From an uncultured Oligoflexia bacterium (GTDB taxonomy: Bacteria; Bdellovibrionota; Bacteriovoracia; Bacteriovoracales; Bacteriovoracaceae), in assembly GCA_913058265.1 (NCBI GenBank), contig CAJXPQ010000002.1:124001-188000 (forward strand): a stretch of 64,000 bases of DNA. The letters run 5' to 3'. How positions within the stretch are numbered: position 1 is the first letter of the stretch; the number at the start of each line of letters is the position of its first letter. Positions 1-8,418 of the stretch are shown piece after piece. The notes beneath the pieces are model-generated. The model was not told where the DNA came from. It worked only from the letters and a program-made list of their open reading frames with translations, and did not search any database. The translations under genes were made by a program, and so were the position numbers.

Positions 1-713
1 AGTCCCAAATCGTAAGAATAAAAAAGGCTTATGAACAAAATGTACCCAAAAGACTCTCAGAGTTTAAGGGGGTAAATATACTTTCAAAGTATGCCGCCGG
101 CGAAAATATGGGGGGCGAATTTTTTGATATGTTCTCTACAGAGAATAAAATATTTTTATTAATGAGTTCAACAAGTTCATATCTAGCGTCAAGCAGTATC
201 TTACAGTGCTTTGCTGAGATGAAAAGTAGCGGAGATATTTCTAAGAAATCTGAGCTTCAAACTCTAGAGAGTATTAGGGCCGAAGTTGTAAACATGAATC
301 ACGGAAAGAGTAAGGAAATTGAAGTTCAAATCGCAACTTGTATTCTTGACTTGCAGACGCTAAAGATCTCTGGGCATATCCTTGGAAACTTTCAATTTTT
401 AAGTTCAAATACAGAGCATAATAAGAATTACTCGAATCCAATAACATCAGATCTAGAAGATGCTTATTTCGAAGCTCAAATCGTAAGAGGAGAGCGAATT
501 TTATTTAACTCACCAGGATTTATTCATAATTGGAATAGTATTGAGTCTAATTTTTTATTAGAAGAGTTAGTTCTTAATAGAAAACTTCGCTCTTTAGACA
601 TTCTAGATGAGGCTTTTTTTAATTTGAAGAAAAACTCAACTACCGAGTTTCTTCCTTATGATGCATCAGCAGTTTTGTTGGAGGTAAAAGATAATGTTAT
701 GTTACAAGTTTAA
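1..713 (+). CDS. SpoIIE/PP2C-type phosphatase C-terminal part, degenerate, 5' truncated by window edge
   Basis: The reading frame is open from base 3 and has no start in the window, so only the C-terminal ~237 residues are seen. Known family pattern: RsbU/SpoIIE phosphatases have an early Gly-Gly-Asp-Phe-x-Asp metal motif, then Asp-x-Ser-Gly-His-Gly, then a late Gly-His-Pro-Pro strand. Here the first reads AAGENMGGEFFDMF (start about base 93), the second LLMSSTSSYLAS lacks the Asp and Gly-His-Gly, and the last reads FNSPGF. The fold looks preserved while several metal ligands are replaced. I infer a catalytically weak or inactive phosphatase-like module, probably the output half of a larger signalling protein whose sensor lies upstream. 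Its 3' end overlaps the next gene by 20 bases, so the two are probably co-transcribed. The fold call is fairly secure; inactivity is inference. Confidence 0.6.
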   Translation, partial: SQIVRIKKAYEQNVPKRLSEFKGVNILSKYAAGENMGGEFFDMFSTENKIFLLMSSTSSYLASSSILQCFAEMKSSGDISKKSELQTLESIRAEVVNMNHGKSKEIEVQIATCILDLQTLKISGHILGNFQFLSSNTEHNKNYSNPITSDLEDAYFEAQIVRGERILFNSPGFIHNWNSIESNFLLEELVLNRKLRSLDILDEAFFNLKKNSTTEFLPYDASAVLLEVKDNVMLQV

Positions 714-1386
714 TTTATTTATTATGTTGTTATTAATCTCAGCAAGCTCTATTGGGAGTGATGAAAAATTCACATCTGAACAATGTCTTAAGGCACAGCT
801 TGAAACTAATATTATTCATTCTGGAAAACTTTTTGGGCTCATTAAGAGTGACTTAAAGATATCAAAAGGTGAATGTATCATAAAAGTTACATACAAAAAT
901 ATACTTGAAACAAAGTGGATTGTTGATGTTTGTCGAGAGCCGATTCATGTCAAGGTTACCTCCAAAGGAAGCCAGGATGTTTATAAAAGGGTTAAGGAGT
1001 GTGATGCTGGAAACCCTACTGACTTTTGTACGCATTGGAATGAGTTGAGTAATGTTCTTCAAGACCACGGACTTATCTTTGCCAGTGGTGAAAGAGAAAA
1101 TATAACGACCTCACATGGTAAAACATATTGTACTTACCTACTTCTAAAGAAGCATCTCGGAAAAGGTATCTTATTCTCAAAATATGATGTTCCTGGTAGT
1201 ATTTTTGAAGACGACCTTGTTTCAGACGAGAGTTGTGATTTACCCGAGTCTAAAAAATTAGTGCCAGTAAATTCCAATATGAGTACTAAGAACAATTTTG
1301 TTCAATCTGATCAGAATAGTTCCGTCGACAAAGTTGAAGCGATTGAACAAACAGCTGATAAGCTAGTTGAGGAAGCTAAGTTTTAG
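694..1386 (+). CDS. Secreted protein of unknown function
   Basis: A 230-residue protein I do not recognise. A hydrophobic N-terminus (residues 4-20, ending SASSIG) looks like a signal peptide, so periplasmic or outer-surface location is inferred. The mature part has about ten cysteines spread along the chain, which suggests disulfide bonds in an oxidising compartment. The C-terminal 40 residues are polar and acidic, like a disordered tail. The start at 694 is preferred over the internal ATG at 724 because GGAGG at 680-684 sits nine bases upstream. The gene begins inside the end of the phosphatase-like gene, suggesting translational coupling. It is followed by an 11-bp inverted repeat near 1425-1459. 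Confidence 0.75.
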   Translation: MLCYKFNLFIMLLLISASSIGSDEKFTSEQCLKAQLETNIIHSGKLFGLIKSDLKISKGECIIKVTYKNILETKWIVDVCREPIHVKVTSKGSQDVYKRVKECDAGNPTDFCTHWNELSNVLQDHGLIFASGERENITTSHGKTYCTYLLLKKHLGKGILFSKYDVPGSIFEDDLVSDESCDLPESKKLVPVNSNMSTKNNFVQSDQNSSVDKVEAIEQTADKLVEEAKF

Positions 1387-1424
1387 CCTTTACAGTAACT
1401 GGTACACTTTTACATATTTATAGT

Positions 1425-1459
1425 AAACCCTTTAAAGTTATTTAAACCTTAAAGGGTTT
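1425..1459 (+). promoter_or_regulatory. Perfect 11-bp inverted repeat just before the pseudogene start
   Basis: AAACCCTTTAA (1425-1435) and TTAAAGGGTTT (1449-1459) pair perfectly across a 13-base loop. The right arm contains the AAAGGG that would serve as ribosome-binding site for the ATG at 1463, so the hairpin could hide it. Only a short, broken T-run follows, so it would be a weak terminator for the gene ending at 1386. Translational control and termination are both possible; the sequence does not decide. Confidence 0.45.
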
Positions 1460-1462
1460 ATT

Positions 1463-3957
1463 ATGAGAAAGCTGTCTGTTTTTTTGACACTTGTTCTATT
1501 ATCATCTTTCAGCACTTTTGTCTTCGCAGATAATGTATGCCAAGAAGTTGAGTTGCGTGAGTACCAAAAACCAAATTGGAGAGAGAGTCTCAGTGATGGT
1601 CTTAAAGGTGAGCTCGTAAGGCAAATAGATAGAAGGGACGACCTGTTTGAAAGACTAAGCCCAGAGATAGAGTATGGGGTTAATCAATATATCGACCTTG
1701 AGCTTCAGTTTAATCGATCAGTAAAAGATAATTTACCCAAATTAAACTCTGAATGTATGACAGGAGATGATCTTTTTTCAACTAAAGTTCAGAACAGATT
1801 ACAGCTTGAGATTAATGCTAATGTTGAAGGGGAGTTTTTGTTCTCTGAGGGAGTGGCCGGTCTACATTTAGTCCACTCTACTAATAACTATGGCATTAAG
1901 TCTGAGAGTGGGTGTGATATATTTTAAATACTTAATTGATAGAAAAAATAAGAGAGGCTCCACATTTTATACCGCCGCTTGTAGTGGAAAAGATAAAACT
2001 CTTTTCTTAGTTTATTATGAAAAATTAATTAATTTCTTTTCACTAACAACAAAGAAGACACTTTCCTACTTTGTGGATACAGAAAAGGGAAAAGTGTTTG
2101 CTGAAGATCTCTTGGCACCATTAAAGGTACATTCTATGCTTGGGGTCCCAATGGATCACAGGGTATCTTTTGAAAATAATACTGATCATGCAATTGGTGA
2201 TATTGTAGAGCACACAAGCTTCTATGGAATTAAGCCACTTGATGTGACGATTTACTTGTTTTCCTCTATTATTCCAAATTACACAAAGTATTAAAGAATA
2301 TTTAGAACACTTGCTTTTAAAAAAATGATTGGAAATCAGGTCGAAGTTGAAATTGAAGATACCTCACTTTCTGGATACAGTGCGGAAATATATAAAATAA
2401 ACCCTAAGCTTCTTGGACTTGTAAAAATTAATTTGGGGAAGTGGGGACTTGAAGATTTTCATGAAAGAAAAAACTACTCCAGAAACTTCGAATTGACCTA
2501 ACAAAAGTCAAGGGGGTTGAGCTTTTTAAGAAAATTCTTCTTTCTGCTTATCAACCAACTTTTAGCTTGAATAAAGACTCTATTCTCATTGATATTACTG
2601 ACTATGAGAAAGTCGTGAAATCTTATTCACCAGTTTTTACTGATGGGTACGGAGATGATAATCGTAGTGTTTTAAAGTTTTCAAGTACATTTAATTACGA
2701 AAAGTGAAAAATTACAAATCTTAAACATGTCTTAGTTGATGAGAGTAAGTACTCTAAAGTCGAAAAACTAAATTCAAAGAGCTTCGCTCATAATATTAAT
2801 TTTAAATTTGGATTCATAAAGATAAATCCAAAGGATACTAGTTTTCAGTGCCGTATGGGAATTGAATTTACGAAAGGTGAGGTCCTTGCTGTAGATACAT
2901 CAATGAATATCGAATGTAATTATCATAATCGTTATGCAGAGAAGAAACACTCCGAAGATATCGTCGAGTTTCTTGAAATGATTCAACATGAAAATATGAA
3001 TCAAGATCATAAAAAGATTTTAGAGCATTTAGAGTTCGCTGATAGAGAGAGAATTTCAATCTATTCTAATATCAGCTTTTCTAAGTCCGATATTGATAAG
3101 ATTATGTCAAGTGATGAGGATGTGATGTATCACGAAGTTGCAAAACTACTATTTGGTAATGATGCTGATAATATTTTTGCAAAAAAATATCATCGTGTAT
3201 GGCATAGAATAAAAACTGATAGTCGTGGTAGAGGTTCTTTACAAAGTACTCGCTTATATCGGAACTGCTCTCAAGTCCTATATACTTATAATATAACAGA
3301 CTCAAAGAATCATCAGTATAGTGAATTTAATGGCATTGTGAGAAATGATAAGGGAATAAATGCTTATAAAACAAGTGCATGTTATAACTACTTTAGAAGA
3401 GCAAAGAAAATTGTCACGGCCATATCGAGCGTTAAGGATCAAATTATTGCGATACTGCGATTGCAAAGTTCTTAAAACTCTAAATGATGCAAAGTTGATA
3501 GGATTAGCTCAGTCACTTCTTGTTAAACTTGCTGGAGGCTTTAGTGATGTACACAACTATATTACCTGTTTTTGAGCGTGGAATTATTGCTGAGTTGGAT
3601 GCCACTTTTGATCCTCGAATAGGACAAGTCTCTTACAGTACGCAGAAATGTCGCACGAACGAACTTATCGTAGAGTTAGATTTAATTTATAAAATCAAAG
3701 AAAAAAAAGATATCTTTGCAAATATCGTCATTGCGAAAAATCAAATCTTAGCAGATGAAATTCAAGCAGAGTATAAAGTGAGTTTTGATGACATGGTATT
3801 TAAAGATGGTAAGTATAGGTTTAAGCTAACGTTACCGTATGGTGTTGGAACAGATGAAGAGCATCATATTTATTTAAGGTTAATGAATGATGAGGGGTAT
3901 GGACTCTCAAAAGAGACTAAAACTTTTACTAAGGCCAATATAATTACAAAAAAATAG
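1463..3957 (+). pseudogene. Decayed gene for a large secreted protein (about 830 codons)
   Basis: The region starts with a good signal peptide (MRKLSVFLTLVLLSSFSTFVFA) and reads as protein-like sequence to 3957, but in changing frames. Frame 2 runs to the stop at 1925-1927, frame 3 to about 2290, frame 1 to a stop near 2500, then frame 2. Frame 2 is cut by an in-frame TGA at 2705-2707 and continues through the stretch ending at 3475. Frame 3 then covers about 3400-3545 and frame 1 runs to the end. Segment ends join sensibly at each shift. That makes about five frameshifts plus one nonsense codon. I recognise no family; the fragments are polar, beta-rich looking, with several cysteines. Intact copies elsewhere in the genome or in relatives would be needed to name it. 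The segments are unlikely to be separate genes because the internal ones lack ribosome-binding sites. Confidence 0.75.
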
Positions 3958-3977
3958 GCTCCTGTTGGAGCCTTCTT
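3956..3977. terminator. Bidirectional intrinsic terminator
   Basis: AGGCTCC (3956-3962), a TGTT loop, then GGAGCCT (3967-3973). T-rich sequence follows on the plus strand, and on the minus strand a seven-T run follows the stem. It separates the convergent pseudogene (plus) from the CBS/cysteine-synthase-like gene (minus). Confidence 0.85.
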
Positions 3978-3979
3978 GC

Positions 3980-5023
3980 TTACACTAAATTTCCGTTTTC
4001 ACCTATAATCTTTAGAATGTGATTGGCCAATTCATCTTTTGTTGTATCAATTTTGTAATCGTTTGCTAGCATCCATTCATCATTATAGATTTTTCCAGCA
4101 TAACGGTTTCCTGAATCAACCATTATTGTGAGTATCTTTTCTGGTTTCGAAAGAGTTTTTGCGTATCTAATCGCTCCAACTACTGCAGAGCCACATGAGC
4201 CTCCAGCATAAATCCCTTCTTCTTTTAGCAGGCGCCTAGTCATTTGAAATGACTCTTCATCTCCAACAACAACGAAGTCATCAATGATATCGAAGTGAAC
4301 ATTATCTGGGAGGAAATCCTCTCCAATTCCTTCAAGTACGTATGAGTGTGCCTCTCCCATTTCACCTGTTTTTTTATAATGGGCAAGAATAGATCCTTCG
4401 CAATCAACAGCGACTATATTCATTGAAGCTTTTTTTTCTTTTAGAAACTTCCCTATTCCAGAAATTGTTCCTCCTGTTCCAACCGCCGCCATAAACGTAT
4501 CGAACTCAGCATTTGTTTGTTCAAAAATCTCAGGTCCAGTTTGCGTGTAGTGGCACATCATATTGGCTTCATTTGCATATTGGTTTAGAACAAATGCATT
4601 TGGAAGTTCTGCTAGAGCTGCTGCAACGGAGTAATAACTTCTAGGATCTTCTGGTTCTACATTCGTAGGACAGACAATGACCTTGGCTCCGAAAGCTTTA
4701 AGGTTATCAATTTTTTCTTGGGATTGTTTGTCGGCCATAACAAAAACACATTTATAACCATATGTATTAGCAAAGAGAGCAACACCTACACCGGTGTTTC
4801 CGGATGTACATTCAACAATCGTTCCTCCGGGCTTTAGATCACCTTTTCGAACAGCTTCTTCACACATATAGACACCCATACGATCTTTAATTGATCCTCC
4901 AGGGTTCATGTATTCAAGTTTAACATATATTTCAGACTCAAGATCATCTGTAACAGAGTTGAGTTTTATAATCGGTGTATTCCCAATAGCAGAAATGATA
5001 TTCGTATTCTTAAATTTTTCCAT
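3980..5023 (-). CDS. PLP-dependent cystathionine beta-synthase / cysteine synthase family enzyme
   Basis: A 347-residue fold-type II PLP enzyme of cytoplasmic sulfur-amino-acid metabolism. PGGSIKDR carries the PLP lysine (K46), SGNTG (74-78) binds the substrate carboxylate, VGTGGT (181-186) the PLP phosphate, and GGSCGSA (274-280) is the late glycine loop. The segment EDPRSYYSVAAALAELPNAF followed by NQYANEAN is more like cystathionine beta-synthases than CysK, so condensation of homocysteine with serine is my first guess and O-acetylserine sulfhydrylase the alternative. The C-terminal Bateman (CBS-pair) domain of the animal enzyme is absent. The start has a strong AGGAGA site. No cystathionine gamma-lyase gene lies nearby, so the exact reaction is not settled. 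Confidence 0.85.
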   Translation of the reverse strand: MEKFKNTNIISAIGNTPIIKLNSVTDDLESEIYVKLEYMNPGGSIKDRMGVYMCEEAVRKGDLKPGGTIVECTSGNTGVGVALFANTYGYKCVFVMADKQSQEKIDNLKAFGAKVIVCPTNVEPEDPRSYYSVAAALAELPNAFVLNQYANEANMMCHYTQTGPEIFEQTNAEFDTFMAAVGTGGTISGIGKFLKEKKASMNIVAVDCEGSILAHYKKTGEMGEAHSYVLEGIGEDFLPDNVHFDIIDDFVVVGDEESFQMTRRLLKEEGIYAGGSCGSAVVGAIRYAKTLSKPEKILTIMVDSGNRYAGKIYNDEWMLANDYKIDTTKDELANHILKIIGENGNLV

Positions 5024-5032
5024 AATTCTCTC

Positions 5033-6076
5033 CTAGCAATTCTTCCAAGTTTGAGTGAGACCCTTTAGGTGGTCAAGAGGGGAGAGGCTTATAACCTCTG
5101 GAAACTCTAAGACCTTCTCAAAAGAATCTTTTAACGATTTTTTTAAATGTCTTTCACGATTTAATAATGTTTCTTTTAATTTATAATTTTTATGATCTGC
5201 TGATGGGCTCCATTTCATTAGCTCATTCTCAATACATTTATTTAATACCATGTATGATTTGTTTGTAATGAGACCTTTTGCATGGGCCTTTAACTGAAGA
5301 GCTTCTTCTAGTTTATTTTGTTCAACACTAGTTACTAAGAACCAATTTGAATATTTATCGTCTTTAAGTGTTTGTTGTAATTGAAGTGCAGCCAGAAAGG
5401 ATGATTTTGTTTTGTAGATGGCCAGCACTGCCTCAATAAATTCATCAACAAATTGGTCGCCCGTAACCTTACTAAGGTAAGAAAGTAATTTTTTTATACC
5501 GCTCGAAATGACCTTATTAAATATTTTTTTCCCAATATTAACACCAGTTAAATCGGTTTTCTTTCCTAGGTAGTTAAAGATATCCACAAAGGATTTATCA
5601 AAAAAGACTTGAATTCTCTGTGTGGCATCTAAAAAGTCTAGGAAGTGGCTTCCTGGTGGAGTGTCGAGTACGATTGTATCGTATTTCCCACTCAGATAGT
5701 TCATGTTAAGTTCTACAATAGATAGGATTTCATTGAGACCACCGTAGGGCCTAGTTAAGATACTTACAATTCTGTTTTGAAGAACTTCTTCCGCATTGGA
5801 CTCTTTGGCCATACGTGCAAATGTCTTTTCAGGATTCATTAACTCAACAAATAGTTCTAGATTTTCACCTTCACTTAAAGGATCAGTCACTTGGATGACT
5901 TCACCTTCACCTTCAAGCTTTAACAGGTCTTTTAATCTTTTTGCAGGATCTATAGTTATGAGTAAAACTCTATTTCCCGACCTTGCAAGCTCTATTGCCC
6001 TTGAAGTTGCTAAAGTGGTCTTCCCAACACCGCCGGTACCGCTGAATATTTCAAATTGTTTATTTAGTTGACTCAC
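5033..6076 (-). CDS. ArsA/Get3-like P-loop ATPase, copy 1
   Basis: A 347-residue soluble ATPase of the ArsA/GET3/MinD class. It has the deviant Walker A SGTGGVGKTT (residues 12-21, the extra lysine position replaced by threonine), an ITIDPAKRL switch-like segment (40-48), and the Walker B/switch II segment VLDTPPGSH (136-144), all typical of ArsA-like proteins. The start codon is GTG. It is the first of two adjacent family members on this strand; the second lies immediately upstream in transcription order. There is no arsB, arsR or arsenite cysteine triad that I can see, so arsenical export is unlikely. Paired ArsA-like ATPases are known from predatory and gliding delta-group bacteria, but their job is poorly defined. 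Functioning as a heterodimer with its neighbour is inference. Confidence 0.85.
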   Translation of the reverse strand: MSQLNKQFEIFSGTGGVGKTTLATSRAIELARSGNRVLLITIDPAKRLKDLLKLEGEGEVIQVTDPLSEGENLELFVELMNPEKTFARMAKESNAEEVLQNRIVSILTRPYGGLNEILSIVELNMNYLSGKYDTIVLDTPPGSHFLDFLDATQRIQVFFDKSFVDIFNYLGKKTDLTGVNIGKKIFNKVISSGIKKLLSYLSKVTGDQFVDEFIEAVLAIYKTKSSFLAALQLQQTLKDDKYSNWFLVTSVEQNKLEEALQLKAHAKGLITNKSYMVLNKCIENELMKWSPSADHKNYKLKETLLNRERHLKKSLKDSFEKVLEFPEVISLSPLDHLKGLTQTWKNC

Positions 6077-6103
6077 TCTCTACCTATGCAAAATATATAG
6101 TGT

Positions 6104-6922
6104 TTATACAAGACTTTTCATGGATGGTACAAGTTCTTTTATTAGTGAGGTATTATCCTCTGTCAGAACCAAGTTTATTGTTACACTCAATTCTGCTTGG
6201 TTTTGACCTATTGCTTCAACTTCGTTTGCAATTTTTTTCTTTAGAAATTCAGGCAGCTCTTCATTTGCATAATCCTTCAAAGTGAAGTTGCAACAGATAT
6301 CTATTTTGTATTGGAAGTCTTGATTAATTTGTTGTTTGAGCTCTCTTGCTTCTTGCAATGATAGAGTTGTGGGAATTGTAATGACATTTATCTTGACGAA
6401 GTTTTCTTGGCGCATACGTGACAGCATGAGTTTTGTATCATCGAATATGGCACCACTTTTAAAAATCTCACTGAAGTTTGTTGTCGCCTGTAGCATTGTA
6501 AGTGCATGTCCAGATGATGGTGAGTCTAGTACTAAGACAAGGCTAGGATCATCCTCAAGCATAGTAAGTATCTGCCCAAGATAAATAACATAGTTGAAAC
6601 CAGGGATCATATTTATTAATGATTTAAAGAAAGGAGTTTTAATGATCCATGAGGCAATTGTCTTCGAGTTTAATTTTCTAGCAATATAGCCTTGTGCACA
6701 CTCTAAAAGGTCTAAGTCTAGAACTTGAACTCCGAGCTCATTGGCTTCTTTCAACAGCACATTATATTGAAGACTACCTTCATCTAGCTTACTTGTTTTA
6801 AAGAATACTAATTTTACATTTTTATTTTGATTTTTAAGGTACTTAGAAAAGGAAAGTGACAGAGTTGATTTTCCAACTCCGCCTTTACCGGTAAATATAT
6901 AAAATCTACTTAGGTCATCCAT
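6104..6922 (-). CDS. ArsA/Get3-like P-loop ATPase, copy 2
   Basis: A 272-residue ATPase with the canonical signature lysine in its Walker A, FTGKGGVGKST (residues 10-20), whereas copy 1 has threonine at that place. A DSPSSGH segment replaces DTPPGSH. I place the start at the ATG at 6922: it puts the P-loop close to the N-terminus as in the family. The longer frame from 6979 would add 19 unrelated residues overlapping the upstream gene. The gap to copy 1 is 27 bases, so one transcript is likely. The pair may form an asymmetric dimer with only one classic intradimer lysine; that is inference. No strong Shine-Dalgarno is visible, so translation may depend on coupling to the beta-barrel gene upstream. 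Confidence 0.8.
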   Translation of the reverse strand: MDDLSRFYIFTGKGGVGKSTLSLSFSKYLKNQNKNVKLVFFKTSKLDEGSLQYNVLLKEANELGVQVLDLDLLECAQGYIARKLNSKTIASWIIKTPFFKSLINMIPGFNYVIYLGQILTMLEDDPSLVLVLDSPSSGHALTMLQATTNFSEIFKSGAIFDDTKLMLSRMRQENFVKINVITIPTTLSLQEARELKQQINQDFQYKIDICCNFTLKDYANEELPEFLKKKIANEVEAIGQNQAELSVTINLVLTEDNTSLIKELVPSMKSLV

Positions 6923-6932
6923 CGGAAGATTT

Positions 6933-7550
6933 TTAGAACATATACATAGAAGTAAGTAGGAGTTTGAAGTACGAACCACTTACGTTCTCTGTCTCATCTT
7001 GTTTAATTTCAAACGGATAATGGTATTGAGCGATTAAGCCCGTAACAAATTTAGAATTTAATCTTAAATCAAGTCCACCACCAACATTAAATCCAAACGT
7101 ATACTTAGGATCTGATGTTTTTCCATCAGAATCTTTAATTTGTGGCATATAAAAGCCAAGGCCACCAAGAAGGAAAGGAGAGAATGCATCAAATTCGTAT
7201 GACCTTGCTTTGATACTCATCGTGTAGCCTCTTAGCCATACCTTTTTTTCTTTGTGCTCATGTGTAGATATATGGGCATTTAAAAGGAGGTCAAAAGAAT
7301 AACTAGCTGTATAAGTATAAAGTAAGTCAGCAGCGATTTTGTTATCACCTTTTTTTTCAAAGTTACCTAGAAGAAAAGTTTGTCCAAGTCCAATTCCAAT
7401 TGCGTGCTTGTGGATTTCTCTTGCGGCAGCAGTTAAAATTTTTTTCGTTTCTTGTTTAACTTCTTCTGTTTCTTTGGCAAAAACAGTCGTGTTTGAAACT
7501 AAAAAACTCATGGTCATTACGACCATGAGTTTAGCTATTAAGCTTGTCAT
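6933..7550 (-). CDS. Outer-membrane beta-barrel protein (OmpA/OMP_b-brl-like)
   Basis: A 205-residue protein with a signal peptide (residues 1-25, SNTTVFA before the likely cleavage), then alternating hydrophobic/polar strands rich in Gly, Tyr and Phe. It ends in a C-terminal phenylalanine (SMYMF), the usual recognition signal for the BAM machinery. Length and strand pattern fit a small 8-stranded barrel. It sits between the PhaR-like gene and the ArsA-like ATPases on the same strand, with only ten bases to the second ATPase start. A link between envelope and ATPases is therefore possible but unproven. An AAAGAAG site precedes the ATG. Confidence 0.75.
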   Translation of the reverse strand: MTSLIAKLMVVMTMSFLVSNTTVFAKETEEVKQETKKILTAAAREIHKHAIGIGLGQTFLLGNFEKKGDNKIAADLLYTYTASYSFDLLLNAHISTHEHKEKKVWLRGYTMSIKARSYEFDAFSPFLLGGLGFYMPQIKDSDGKTSDPKYTFGFNVGGGLDLRLNSKFVTGLIAQYHYPFEIKQDETENVSGSYFKLLLTSMYMF

Positions 7551-7567
7551 ATATAATACTTCTTTAA

Positions 7568-8002
7568 TTAGTTTAAAGTTGTAGTCGTTGTTTCAATGTT
7601 ATTTAAGTTAACATTTGAATTCATAAAACCAGGTGACATAGTTGTTTCTTCAACCTTTGGAGCAGCAATAGTCTCAGGTCTAGGAACGATAGCAGTAGGG
7701 AAGTCTAGGTTTAACTGAGCTTCTAATCCTCTGATGTATCCAGTAAGAGTTCCCTCTTCACTTCTAATTACTCTCTTTAAAAGTTCAGTATCAGCTGGCT
7801 TTAAAGATTTTCTTTCTTGGTCAGCAAGAAGTTGTAATTGAGTCATGTAAGTGATGTCATTCTTAGTTTTATTATCGATTACCTGAATTTCATTTCCTTC
7901 TCTTACGATTTGAGAAATTTCTTCAAGAGTTACGTAGCATGATTGAAAAGTGTCATAAAGTTTTCTGTTTTGATACCTTTTGATAATTCTTACGTCTTTC
8001 AT
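7568..8002 (-). CDS. PhaR-type polyhydroxyalkanoate regulator-like DNA-binding protein
   Basis: A 144-residue protein whose first ~65 residues match the PHB/PHA accumulation regulator DNA-binding domain: IKRYQNRKLYDT, then YVTLEEISQIVREGNEIQVID and a DIT segment. In PHA producers this domain represses phasin and synthesis genes. No PHA synthase or phasin gene is present in this window, so the target here is unknown. The C-terminal ~60 residues are Pro/Thr/Asn-rich and probably flexible. The start is preceded by GGGGAAAA. It is the first gene of a minus-strand group (regulator, barrel, two ATPases), so it may control that group; this is inference. Confidence 0.75.
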   Translation of the reverse strand: MKDVRIIKRYQNRKLYDTFQSCYVTLEEISQIVREGNEIQVIDNKTKNDITYMTQLQLLADQERKSLKPADTELLKRVIRSEEGTLTGYIRGLEAQLNLDFPTAIVPRPETIAAPKVEETTMSPGFMNSNVNLNNIETTTTTLN

Positions 8003-8418
8003 TTTGGTTTTCCCCTATTGTTTTGTCGCTCATTAATTTTAGTGAGCTAATTCATTGTTAATCCCCATGTCGTAGCGCGACTAAATAAATAACGCTACAG
8101 CACATTTCTTTTTATGCACCACTTAATACACGCCAATGGCGAAAAATGTCAACCCACATAGTCAAAAAAAATGGATTATTGCGTAAATTTAGTTAAACTA
8201 AGTACTTTTTACTCGTTGTGGCATGAAAAAAGTCCATGGTTTGCTTCTTCTACACCTTTTTTTAAGAACTAAATAAATTTATTTCATAGTAAGAACTGTA
8301 TTTGGGGCAAATTTGTTCTTTTTTCGAGATTCCAGACAAATCCTTTAATAAAATACGTACTGAGCCGATTAGTTAGCATGAATATCATGTGAATCCACAC
8401 ATGATTTCGAGGATTTAG
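8003..8418. other. Intergenic region between divergent genes (416 bp)
   Basis: AT-rich divergent promoter region between the PhaR-like gene (minus) and the TPR lipoprotein (plus). I see no open frame with a credible start and no RNA gene. The only clear structure is a perfect inverted repeat, ATCATGTG (8384-8391) and CACATGAT (8398-8405) with a six-base loop. It lies directly before the GAGGA ribosome-binding site of the gene at 8419 and could be an operator or a 5'-leader hairpin. Confidence 0.5.

Noticed and set aside
1890-2294. Separate 134-codon gene inside the decayed region
   Set aside because: No ribosome-binding site, and its sequence continues the upstream signal-peptide protein in another frame; treated as a pseudogene fragment.
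6100-6584. Plus-strand open frames opposite the second ArsA-like gene
   Set aside because: Antisense shadows of a well-supported ATPase gene.
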